Source of the DNA: Owenia fusiformis
Taxonomy: Eukaryota; Annelida; Polychaeta; Sabellida; Oweniidae
DNA: 64,000 nt
Direction of reading: 5' to 3'
Assembly: GCA_903813345.2 (NCBI GenBank)
Contig: CAIIXF020000003.1
Location: forward strand, 26,117,248-26,181,247
The notes beneath the pieces are model-generated. The model saw only the letters and a list, made by a program, of their open reading frames with translations, had not been told where the DNA came from and searched no databases. Positions 1-9,163 of the stretch are shown piece after piece. The position numbers and the translations under genes were made by a program. Numbering within the stretch: the stretch's first letter is position 1; each line of letters begins with the position of its first letter.

Positions 1-324
1 TGTAATTGGTTTTTATCTTTATGTTTATCAAGGTTAAAATGACTTTTATTGCCTGTGTCCATATTTCAATAACTTTATGTGCCTGCATACAATTACTGTG
101 TGAAATAAAAATACACATTTTTGTCTGTCATATGTCTGTTATTTTACAACTTCCTCCATAGCATTTTCTCGTTGAATACAATTAAAATGTCAGCTTCATG
201 CTTGTTTACTTTATTCCTTGTTCAATCCTCTTCATTTACCATGTTTCAATGTTAAACCAGAGTATTGTATGTATACACAATGTTATATGTCATGTGATAC
301 ATCTACCTCCAGTACTGTCAACCC

Positions 325-660
325 CCAAAGATTTTCTCGCGGGACAGATTTTTAAGACCCAGTGCCAAAAATTCGCGGGATTTTGCGGGACATCCGCCTA
401 AATTCGCGGGATTTTGCGGGACATTTAAGGAATTTGCGTGATTGCGCTAATAGGTCGAATTTCGATCAAATTCGCGGGATTTCGCGGGACCATTCGAGGG
501 ACAAACACGCTAATTGCGCGACAGATAACAGGGTAACCACCAAAGACTTCATAGAGGGGCAATTTTTTTAGACAAAGTGCCCTAAATTTGCAGGATTGGC
601 GAAACATCCACCTAAATTTGTGGGATGTCGCAGGACATTCAAGGGATTTGCGTGATTGGG
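325..660. repeat. Cluster of degenerate 'CGCGGGA' repeats, related copy at 2,620-2,750
   Basis: The words TTCGCGGGATTTTGCGGGAC and close variants recur several times. The second cluster at 2,620-2,750 shares a nearly identical core (AATTTYGATCAAATTCGCGGGAT). Both clusters lie in the same orientation on either side of the 1.3-2.5 kb inverted-repeat element. They look like two copies of one interspersed repeat; the class is unknown. Confidence 0.6.
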
Positions 661-1287
661 GCTTAATGTAAAAGTACTCAAATCAAACTTTCAGATACTG
701 ATTTATCAAATATAATGCACTTAACTTAAGTAAACGTCAACACAACTCCACACAATACGCATAGAAATATTATTAAAGGGGCAACAAGGCCTACTAGAGA
801 GAAAAATCAAATTCTTTTACTTTTTCATAGCTAGGCCTATCAAGGCAACATTTGGCTTAACATCTTCTTTGACATACCTATTTTCTTAAAATGTATGGAC
901 AAACTATCAATTTCAGCATTAAGAAGTGTAAATTCAGTTCAAATCTTCTATAAAGGGAGTCCCACTTATAGATTTTTAAGATGCACCATTTTGAGGAATA
1001 TCGGCTGAAATAATGTTCATCCAGGGGGTTTCTTCGGAAATAATAAAAGTATATGTTAGTCTTGAAGAAATAGCCAAACTTAAATATATTTTGACACTGT
1101 TCCATGATCGTTGAATGGCCCCTCTGCACTCATTGTTGCACCCTTAAACTATCAAGAAACCACACTTGTGAGTACCGTAATCCAACACGAAATTCAAAAA
1201 TTCTGAACAATACTTTGCACTTATGGCGTTCGTGACAAACTATGAAACATTGGGGCCATTGTGTTATATATTAAAATCTGCCTTTTC

Positions 1288-2556
1288 ATATAGGGGTCCG
1301 ATGGGAATCAACCCAGTTGTCCGAAATCCAATTCTCCGAATCCGAGCAGTTTTCCGAAACCCAGTTGTTCGAAAATAAGGGTATCTTATCTTAAAAATAA
1401 AATTTCTTTAAGCGAATCTTGTCACAACCTCTGCGAGTCACGACAACATAACATTGGAATCACGCTGACATCATTGCAAAATTAGGCTAAATATGCTAAG
1501 TCAATACGTTAATTGTTTAATGTTTAGCCTACGAAAGTTCATGGGTAACTTGAGAACTACAAAATACAACCAGATACTTTTCGAACGTACATTATATAGC
1601 AATATTTCTCACCTAACGTCTTCATAGTTTTAGGAACGTATTTTAAACGCATGATAGCGAAATATATCAAGATACTATATCTGCCTAATGTAGTTATGTA
1701 GTGTTCACAAAGTTTTGAAACATATTTTATCTAGATCCTTCAGAAATTAACTTATCCAATAAATTACTTTACTAGTTCTAGTATCTTGCATGACTCGTTC
1801 ATAAAATTCTTTAATTCTACCTCGTTCCCAATACGTCCTCAGACAGACAAGAAATTGAAGTCACACCCGTTTGTTTGCGTGACAGAATATGCCACGCAAA
1901 ATCATCCTCCTAATCAGGTGTCCAGAATCCGTATTCTGGATTTTGAAGCCCTGTGATCGGAGGATGCGCAAAATACTTATACGCATTTTCTCTGATTATT
2001 GTCAAGCAAATACATTTTAGGAGAAGAAAATAAAAAACAAATGCTTGAAACGAATGCCGAAAAATAAATCCCAAGTGATTAAGTTTAGAATGTTTTGTTC
2101 TTTTACGATTTGATAAGAGACAGAGACTAAGAAATTAAATGCGACGAAATATTTTGACAACGTAATATGTATACTGTTTTATTTTTAGAGTTCTATGCGT
2201 TAACTTATATTATCTGTTTCAAAATGTTTCATTTTATTTTGCCTATAAAAAGAGATTGAAGAAGTTAAGATAAACTGTTCCGTAATATATATTGGGTTTT
2301 AATAGCCGTTTTTAGGATCACAATGTAAAATAAATCCCCTGTTCCTGCCATTCTAGTAGCACCATGTAATATTGGTGCAATCCTAAGTGAGAGCTGAGAG
2401 AGATCTATAAACATCAGAATGCGTCCATCCCATTAATTGGCCAAATACATGGCATGAAATTGGCGTAAGCTTAACTTGGTACGTCCCCCTTTCTCTGGTA
2501 AATTATGCCTATATTTTTCGGAGTAATGGGTTTCGGACAACTGGGGTGTACCATAT
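1288..2556. mobile_element. Inverted-repeat DNA element (about 1.27 kb), no transposase seen
   Basis: The left end at 1,312 reads CCCAGTTGTCCGAAATCCA. The right end at 2,531-2,545 is its near-perfect reverse complement (TTTCGGACAACTGGG). Short ATATA words flank both sides and could be target-site duplications. The interior is AT-rich without a long reading frame, so this is probably a non-autonomous DNA transposon. Outer boundaries are approximate. Confidence 0.6.
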
Positions 2557-3126
2557 AGCTTCTTACACTGTATATCACAAGATAATCACAATTATTTAGC
2601 CTCGGGGATTGTTACAATTTTGAAAATTCGCGGAGGTCAAAGCCGACATTTGCGGGACTTCGCGGGACATTGCGGGACACGCGAATTAGCCAAATTTTGA
2701 TCAAATTCGCGGGATAATCCCGCCATTCGCGGGACACTTGACAGCTCTGTACCTCTCAGTTCACACAGATATGACAGATGAGTTTAAACAAAGTAACTTC
2801 ATGTTGTGAGTTGGCAGTGGATCAAAGCATGTCCTCATCATTAAATATTCACTAAATATACAGTCTGGAAGGAAATTCTAATATGGGTTTTGTTAATATC
2901 AGGGTGGAAATTGAAATTGGCAGTGGCTGAAGGGAAAACCCTTCTGAAATGTTTAGCCCAATGGTGAAGTTTTTTTGTTCTTAGCTGGGCAGGATTTTTT
3001 GAGTCCCTGATTTAATTATTTTCCAGTCATTATTTTATTAGATATTGTTCAGTGCGTAAGATTTTCTTGCTATTTCAGTCCTGGTCGTTAATGGTGGTGA
3101 TAATACTAATAACCTCATTTCTGCGA

Positions 3127-3196
3127 GCAATATAGTGAAATATTGGACCTTGGGCCTTCGGCCCTCGGCCATTGGTCCAATGTTTCTCTATATTGC
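3127..3196. repeat. 70-bp palindrome with GC-rich centre
   Basis: GCAATATAGTGAAATATTGGACC on the left pairs with GGTCCAATGTTTCTCTATATTGC on the right. The loop is GC-rich (GGGCCTTCGGCCCTCGG) and partly self-complementary. The form, AT-rich arms around a short G/C-rich centre, resembles the foldback elements at 17.6 kb and 48.8 kb, but the sequence is different. Confidence 0.7.
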
Positions 3197-3759
3197 CCTT
3201 AGAAATTACGTTATTGTACTATTCTTTGAGCCTATGAGATCCTACTACAAAACAATCTGGCCAACATCTGTTATTTTGTGCAAAGTTGTGTTTGTAGTTT
3301 ATATTTTCCAAGCAAAATAGTATAAAAATTGTTTTTGCTTTCTCATTGCTTGGTACGTGTGAAAATCTAAAACTCATTAGTTTTTGTTGGTTAATGTCTG
3401 TAAAGTTTTTGACAGTTGTGCACTCAATCAGTCCTTAAAATTTAGATAATAATCCATTAGGTGGGGACATCCTGAGGATCCCTGGCCCTGTCATTGTGAT
3501 GCCATTCTATTGTAAAAGTCACATTAATAATGTTGGCACACCTAGTGCAATTCATATTAAATAATTTGTGAGCGCCTTCAATTGTTATATTTGCTTAATA
3601 TAAATCGATAACGCCATGTGCAATAATGCTACAGTATAAATCAATAAATGTATTCGTCTTTAGTCTTAAATGATAACTCTATTGAAAATTTCTTCCAGGT
3701 GATGAGAGAAATGTTCAACAAATTTTTTGTTAAAGGTCCATACATTTTTGTATTTTCAG

Positions 3760-3816
3760 GCAAGATCTATGAAGAAAGATGTACCAAAATCAACCCATAA
3801 AGTATTTCTACCAGCA
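3760..3816 (+). CDS. NDUFAF6: NDUFAF6-like gene, penultimate coding exon (partial gene)
   Basis: A 57-bp exon of 19 codons with clean phase 0 edges. The acceptor is TATTTTCAG at 3,751-3,759 and the donor is GTAAGT at 3,817. It encodes ARSMKKDVPKSTHKVFLPA and joins in frame to the exon at 5,024. The joined C-terminus, with an ARS helix and then a VDF...SLQQ block, resembles NDUFAF6, a phytoene/squalene-synthase-fold protein that lacks synthase activity and helps assemble mitochondrial complex I (family knowledge). Earlier exons are not seen and probably lie left of the window. Failure to splice at 3,816 would run translation into the minisatellite in the next intron, which is open in this frame up to 4,338. 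The NDUFAF6 identification rests on about 60 residues and is an inference. Confidence 0.75.
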
Positions 3817-3828
3817 GTAAGTAATATG

Positions 3829-4276
3829 TTCAAAGCACCAAATCATGGTTGTCACATGTTCAAACCACCAAATCATGGTTGTCACATGTTCAAACCACCA
3901 AATTATGGTTGTCACATGTTCAAAGCACCAAATCATGGTTGTCACATGTTCAAAGCACCAAATCATGGTTGTCACATGTTCAAACCACCAAATCATGGTT
4001 GTCACATGTTCAAACCACCAAATTATGGTTGTCACATGTTCAAAGCACCAAATCATGGTTGTCACATGTTCAAAGCACCAAATCATGGTTGTCACATGTT
4101 CAAACCACCAAATCATGGTTGTCACATGTTCAAACCACCAAATTATGGTTGTCACATGTTCAAAGCACCAAATCATGGTTGTCACATGTTCAAACCACCA
4201 AATCATGGTTGTCACATGTTCAAACCACCAAATCATGGTTGTCACATTTTCAAACCACCAAATTATGGTTGTCACA
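3829..4276. repeat. 30-bp minisatellite, 15 units, with 120-bp higher-order period
   Basis: Fifteen head-to-tail copies of a 30-bp unit (TTCAAACCACCAAATCATGG followed by TTGTCACATG). Two variable positions, G/C in YCACCA and C/T in AATYAT, cycle in a four-unit pattern, giving a 120-bp higher-order repeat. The unit is a multiple of three without stop codons, so all three + frames and one - frame are open for about 440 bp or more. It begins 12 bp after a strong GTAAGT donor, so it is intronic and the open frames are a by-product. Confidence 0.95.
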
Positions 4277-5023
4277 AGTATTCTTATAAAACTGAAATGA
4301 TGCGAAAAAGATTGGAAGTGACAGATAGTAGAATGTAGAAGAATACATATAGTTAAAGTGGCAACAAAGGCATCATAGTCAAGTAGAGAGTAACTTTCTA
4401 AAATATTTTGCAATTTTACAATATTTTCTTGCTTACAACATTTCATCCCATGCCTATGCAATAAGTCCAACTTTTCAGATTTTATTTCGAGGCAATGCTT
4501 TAAGCGATATGAATATGATGAATCAAGAATGCTTTTTGAAAGATTGTTTGCAACTTTTGACCATCTCTGCACGTTGCTGTACAGTCCCATGTTATCAAAT
4601 TTAATTGTCACTGAAATATTAAAGCTTCAAGTCATGCAATAATGGAGATTTGAAGCATAAACATGAGCCATTTATAAATGCGTTTGTTATTTTTATTAGC
4701 AGATCACCTCAACCTCAGGCTATGTTCTGTTGGCTTTGCATGTACACTGTAGATGTATAGACTGTAACCAGCAATTATATACAATTGTATCCAATTTGAA
4801 AATTGAACTTTGGATTATTTTTCTATAATGCACATCGCTATATCTGAGAATTCAGTGTATATCGGTTTAGAAGGGGTGCATAAATACGGTACCCTATATT
4901 CTAGGCTGAGGTGACATCTATTATTTCAAACAAAGTCTTTTTATGCAATCTATAATTCTAAAGTCATATTTGTAACTTTAGAAAATATTTAGGACAACAT
5001 TATATTTCTGTTTTTAATTCCAG

Positions 5024-5152
5024 GGGGCAATGGAGCAGTATTTGCTTGGCCTTCAGAAAGTTGACTTCAATGTTTACCACTCAAGTTTACAACAGAGAAA
5101 CAACTGGTTGCCATGGACACTATGGAAGAAAAAAATAATGGGAGGTTTTTGA
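5024..5152 (+). CDS. NDUFAF6: NDUFAF6-like gene, terminal coding exon
   Basis: The acceptor TTTTTAATTCCAG ends at 5,023. The frame is phase 0 and runs 42 codons to TGA at 5,150-5,152. The peptide starts GAMEQYLLGLQKVDFNVYH and ends KKKIMGGF. The block VDFNVYHSSLQQRNN is the most family-like part and fits the conserved C-terminus of NDUFAF6, a mitochondrial complex I assembly factor. The last residues differ from what I expect of vertebrate orthologues. AATAAA at 5,302-5,307 is a plausible polyadenylation signal, giving a 3' UTR of about 170 nt. Confidence 0.78.
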   Translation, partial: GAMEQYLLGLQKVDFNVYHSSLQQRNNWLPWTLWKKKIMGGF

Positions 5153-5301
5153 TGACAATTTGCTTAGGAATTTATATATTTATATTCATATACTTAAACC
5201 ATAGTCAATTTTATATTGTCTATTCTTAATGGACATTTTGGAAGGATTTTGATGAGCTTCGGGCAAAATTTTCTCTAAGATTATTGAAGCTAAATGTTGC
5301 C

Positions 5302-5307
5302 AATAAA
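5302..5307 (+). terminator. Polyadenylation signal AATAAA for the NDUFAF6-like gene
   Basis: A canonical AATAAA lies about 150 nt after the stop codon of the terminal exon. It is the first one downstream. The cleavage site itself cannot be seen. Confidence 0.45.
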
Positions 5308-6155
5308 TATTTATGATAAATGATTAAAATGTGCGCTGGTAAAATCTGATATTCAAGAAAACACCAAAAGAAATTCGACTTATAAAATTCATCAAATTGC
5401 CATTGTAAAAGGCCTTATTTTGCTAGTCTTCTCAGCAGTGTAACATATAAATCAGGGGTTGAGTTGATCCCTCCTTCTCCCTCAGGAGCGTTGTAAAAAC
5501 AACAAGTTGGTACCTCTATTAATAATGCAGTAGAGCCCCGCTATTAAACTTAAATAATTCATTACGTACAGTACTAACAGACTAAAGTAAATTGCTAATT
5601 ACACCAAGGGCTGTGTTGGTTTAGTCTGGGTACCTTATATAAACGATATTCAACTCTATTCATTGGTTTTGTACTTGATGTAGAAACACTTGATGTAGAA
5701 TTGACATGCATTGTCATTTTGTTCTACATGTAGTATACAATTGAATAAACTTGTTTGTGTCAATCTATGAGAAGAATTTACGTAACCAATGTATTTTACA
5801 ACTTGGTCATAATCGGTATACTTACACCTTGAATTCCTAATTAGACTCGCTTCCAGCCTCTACTTTCGCACTCCCAGCTTATGCATAGAGATAGTTTTCA
5901 TATAACTGATTTATTTTAAAATGTCCCAATTAATTCATAATCTGCAGACTTGCACCTTAAATTCAAAATCAGACTCGGACCTACCCTTTACGAGTCCCCC
6001 ACAACCGAATCCAAAATGATCCGTCCCTATCTTCTATGAGAAACATAGGACCAGAGAGAGAAGCTATGATGAGCAATCGATTGCTTCATTGCATATCAAA
6101 AATCTCGTAGAATACATAAAAGGAAGCATCCATACATAGAAAAGATTCTGAAAAT
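5308..6155. other. Intergenic, nothing recognised
   Basis: AT-rich sequence between the NDUFAF6-like gene and the glycosyltransferase-like gene. I saw no exon, RNA gene or clear repeat. Confidence 0.5.
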
Positions 6156-7409
6156 GTGTCTAATCTTACAGTTAAATCCGCTGCTAGAGGGATTGAGGAA
6201 ATAGAAACTCAAGCATCTAACCGAAAAATAAGAACGAATAATATTTCCAGTTCGATTATGTTCAGGAGATCAAGAAAACAATGGAATGTCACATTTCTTT
6301 CGTTTGGTGCTGTTGTGATTTGTGGTTATATCTTTGTTGTAATCACATTTTATGGTTATGACTTCAAAAGCGATATTAGTAAGACTGTACATCTGAAACC
6401 GACAACTACTGCTTCAATGGTGTCTTTGTGTGATTCACGAAATACTCCAGATGCGTCTTTGTGTCACTCACGATATACTTCAGACTTGTCAGAGGAATCC
6501 TCGTGTGACTCACGGAATAGCTCACGGAATAAAAACGGATCGTCATTTCTAACCTTATGTACCACTTTTGCTGAAGTTAAACACCGGGAAGTTATTCAAA
6601 ATAAAACCTTAATGAATCTAAAAAGTTTGCCGAAAACCAGAGTCTTAGTATTTGCAAATTCAAAGGTGTTACATGAACAGGGTAAAGGTTATGGTCGAGT
6701 ACAAACGTGTGCGTATGATACGTCAAATATGAGCGTAAAAGGGAGACCGGTCCTTAAGGAAATGTTCATTACTGCGCAGAATGCTTCTGAAAGCATATTT
6801 TACGGCTACACAAATGGTGATATTATCTTTCATAGGAAGCGGCTTCTGTCGACTCTATCAGCATTACATGGATTTATTTTGAGGAAAAAAATTAAAGAGT
6901 TTATTATAACAGGACGTAGGACAAACATCATTCTTAATGAGTCCAAATATGGCATTGGAGTTGATGTCAGTGATGATATTACAATTGAAAAACTTGCATC
7001 GCACGGTGAAATCCAACCTTCGATTGGTTCGTACGATGTTTTTATTACAAGTTACAACGGCGTACCCTGGGAGAGAATCCCGGCTTTTATAGTTGGGGCG
7101 CCACTTTTCGACAGCTGGATTATTGGGTATTGTATGATAAACCACATTCCCGTCTTTGACATCACATCTACTCTAACACATCTTCATGTTTCATTGGATA
7201 CACCTGACTTTTTTAGGAACAAGAAAAGTCACACCTACAGTGCTGAAAACATTGAATATAATAGCCTTCAGTGGACCAAAGGAGACTCGAGAGTTAAATG
7301 GCATGCCTCAAAAGCTGAGTGCGCCCATTACAGAACCGTTTTCAATGCATCTGCTCATATAGTTGTAGAACAAAATGATATTCGAGAAAAATATCCATAC
7401 TGTGTCTGA
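6156..7409 (+). CDS. Type II membrane protein, glycosyltransferase-like (GT-A fold), intronless
   Basis: A single uninterrupted frame of 417 residues. Residues 1-44 are a basic cytoplasmic tail, about 45-67 a hydrophobic signal anchor with no cleavage site, then a stem (about 68-160) and a globular part (about 160-417). That is the layout of a Golgi enzyme. The globular part starts with a beta strand (RVLVFANS). It has a YTNGDIIF motif (NGD at 220-222, resembling the DxD-type metal and sugar-nucleotide site), GRRTN at 253-257, and IPAFIVGAPLFDSWIIGY at about 308-325. The combination is typical of nucleotide-diphospho-sugar transferase-like proteins. Donor and acceptor sugars cannot be named. 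The stem has three imperfect CDSR/CHSR repeats (about 92-119). Lack of introns next to intron-rich neighbours suggests a retrocopy or an old intronless family. AATAAA overlaps the stop codon (7,409-7,414). Confidence 0.72.
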   Translation: MSNLTVKSAARGIEEIETQASNRKIRTNNISSSIMFRRSRKQWNVTFLSFGAVVICGYIFVVITFYGYDFKSDISKTVHLKPTTTASMVSLCDSRNTPDASLCHSRYTSDLSEESSCDSRNSSRNKNGSSFLTLCTTFAEVKHREVIQNKTLMNLKSLPKTRVLVFANSKVLHEQGKGYGRVQTCAYDTSNMSVKGRPVLKEMFITAQNASESIFYGYTNGDIIFHRKRLLSTLSALHGFILRKKIKEFIITGRRTNIILNESKYGIGVDVSDDITIEKLASHGEIQPSIGSYDVFITSYNGVPWERIPAFIVGAPLFDSWIIGYCMINHIPVFDITSTLTHLHVSLDTPDFFRNKKSHTYSAENIEYNSLQWTKGDSRVKWHASKAECAHYRTVFNASAHIVVEQNDIREKYPYCV

Positions 7410-7806
7410 ATAAAAATGTGCTTTTTACAATACGATTCCACCATATTGCAAATCTTCATTAGATATAGTCAGGAACTTAACAAATCAAGGATAAGAGGAA
7501 CACACTAGGGATAATGAGGAATGCATTCAGGATGATAACAAATTCATTCTTGATTCTAATGAATACGTTGGAAATAGTGAAGAACACATCGAAGTCCGTT
7601 AAGAACATAAAGATGAAAGATTATTGCCAAAAGTACAGTAACTATCGCGAGAAACATTAAAGCAATCGAATACACTCATTTGGGATTATTGGGAATCATC
7701 GGGAATCGCGATTAACACATTGAGTATTTTGAGGTACACATTAGGGATCATATTGGAAAAAAGGATCATGAAGAACATATTAATGATCATTCTGTTAGTC
7801 ATAGCA

Positions 7807-7827
7807 TCTCTCTCTCTCTCTCTCTCT
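7807..7827. repeat. (CT)n microsatellite
   Basis: About ten uninterrupted CT dinucleotides, lying just upstream of the 21-bp minisatellite. Confidence 0.9.
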
Positions 7828-7891
7828 GTTGCATCGCATCTCCATAAGGACAGGGATGGAGAGGGGATGGTTTACCACGATGATTAAGAAG

Positions 7892-8055
7892 GATCGTGAA
7901 GAGCACATTAAAGATCGAGAGGAACACATACATTATTGCGAGGAAGATATTGAAGATCGAGAGGAACATATAGATTATTGCGAGGAACATATTAAAGATC
8001 AAGAGGAACACATGGAGTATTGCGAGGAACATATTGAGGACCGAGAGAAACTTGT
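7892..8055. repeat. 21-bp (42-bp dimer) minisatellite, about 8 units
   Basis: Units alternate between GATCGAGAGGAACACATNNN and TATTGCGAGGAACATATTNNN, giving a 42-bp dimer. In one + frame (ATG at 7,829, stop at 8,095) the repeat reads as heptads DREEHIx / YCEEHIx, which would make a charged coiled coil of about 60 residues. Weaker related words (GAGGAACACATT, GARGATCGA) extend through roughly 7,440-8,220, so the array was probably once longer. There is no signal peptide, splice context or family match, so I read it as non-coding. Confidence 0.8.
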
Positions 8056-8529
8056 CATGATCAGAGCACATTCAACACAACGAGAAACACATTAAAGATT
8101 GGGAGGAACAGTCTTTGGAATGTGAAAAATAAATCGATGGTATTGAGGATCACATGGAAGATAGAAATGAACTCTTTGAGGATAGAAATGAGGATCGTAA
8201 TGAACATTTTGAGGACTGTGAAAACCTGTATTGATAGAACTATAAAATGACTGTATCATTCTGGGCAATTCATGTTCATGTCTTGGGACAGAAGCACATG
8301 ATATCATCAACATCTTCCTAAACCCTTTCATTTCAGCATTTATATCACAGCCACTGTTAAAATTGATAAATGATTCCTTTTGGTTTCATCGTGAGGTTTC
8401 AAGAGAAAGTCCATGGTTTCATAGACAAATTCGGAAATGCACAATTTAACGTATGAATCAGAATATTAACATCGTGGTGATTTACAAATGTACATGTAGG
8501 TGGAATAAAACACATATTACGTTCGAAAA

Positions 8530-8599
8530 ATGATTAAATCAATAACACTTTTAATATGGCTGATTATTTTATTATCAGTTGATCGCCACCATGTGAAAG
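8530..8599 (+). CDS. Alternative first coding exon (signal peptide A) for the CUB-LDLa receptor-like gene
   Basis: ATG at 8,530 opens a 23-codon signal-peptide-like stretch (MIKSITLLIWLIILLSVDRH) and ends with G| before a GTACGG donor at 8,600, phase 1. The next acceptor in the correct phase is the CUB exon at 9,632, giving an in-frame junction. It competes with the signal-peptide exon at 9,164, which has the same phase. It is either an alternative promoter exon of the same gene or a relic of a duplicated first exon. No TATA box was identified. Confidence 0.45.
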
Positions 8600-9163
8600 G
8601 TACGGCAAAAACAATGAAGTAGCTGTCGTTAAGTTAAATATTAAGTTCTGTAATGAGTCATATTTATCAGTTGATATCGAAATATTACAACTCATAAGAA
8701 ACTAATGCTAAGGACTCCAAGGGACCGACTATTTTGAATAAATCATTTGTGCAAGTTTTTCGGTTCATATGGTCGAAGACTCCGGATTTTCACATTCATT
8801 GGCAAAAAATAGTATATAGTACAGTAAGCAACATCCGGGTAACATTAATATTTTGTAATTGGATTTAAAAAAGGTTTTAAGTCTGATTATGGTATGTTAT
8901 GTCATGGTCGATCCCCAGCTTTATCTATGCATTAATCGCTCTCATTAGGCAAAATAGAATCATACCAGATTACAAAGTTCAATTAATTAAATTAATATTA
9001 ACCAGAAACACACTATCACCGCCGTCGTATTTCATAAGTACTTATTACGAATTGAAAATATACTAATACGCTAGATTTACTCATTTCGTGAACATTTTGC
9101 AGGAATAATTGTGCATGGAAACATATTCAATAATAAGTTCAATATAAGAATATTAAGTTAAAT

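Larger units (their letters stand above)
1..3759. other. Repeat-rich upstream stretch, no exon recognised
   Basis: No coding exon could be supported here. The stretch lies upstream of the first visible exon of the NDUFAF6-like gene, so it is probably an intron of that gene. It contains two copies of a GC-richer repeat built on the words ATTCGCGGGA and TGCGGGACAT (about 325-660 and 2,620-2,750), a transposon-like inverted-repeat element (about 1,288-2,556) and a 70-bp palindrome at 3,127-3,196. I looked for the preceding NDUFAF6-type exon and did not find it. Confidence 0.55.

Noticed and set aside
3727-4338. 203-codon frame of FKPPNHGCHM repeats as a protein-coding gene
   Set aside because: A strong GTAAGT donor lies at 3,817 and the preceding exon joins in frame to 5,024. 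All three frames are open only because the 30-bp unit has no stop codons.
3808-4611. 267-codon minus-strand frame over the same minisatellite
   Set aside because: It is the complement of the repeat; the part outside the array shows no domain or splice context.
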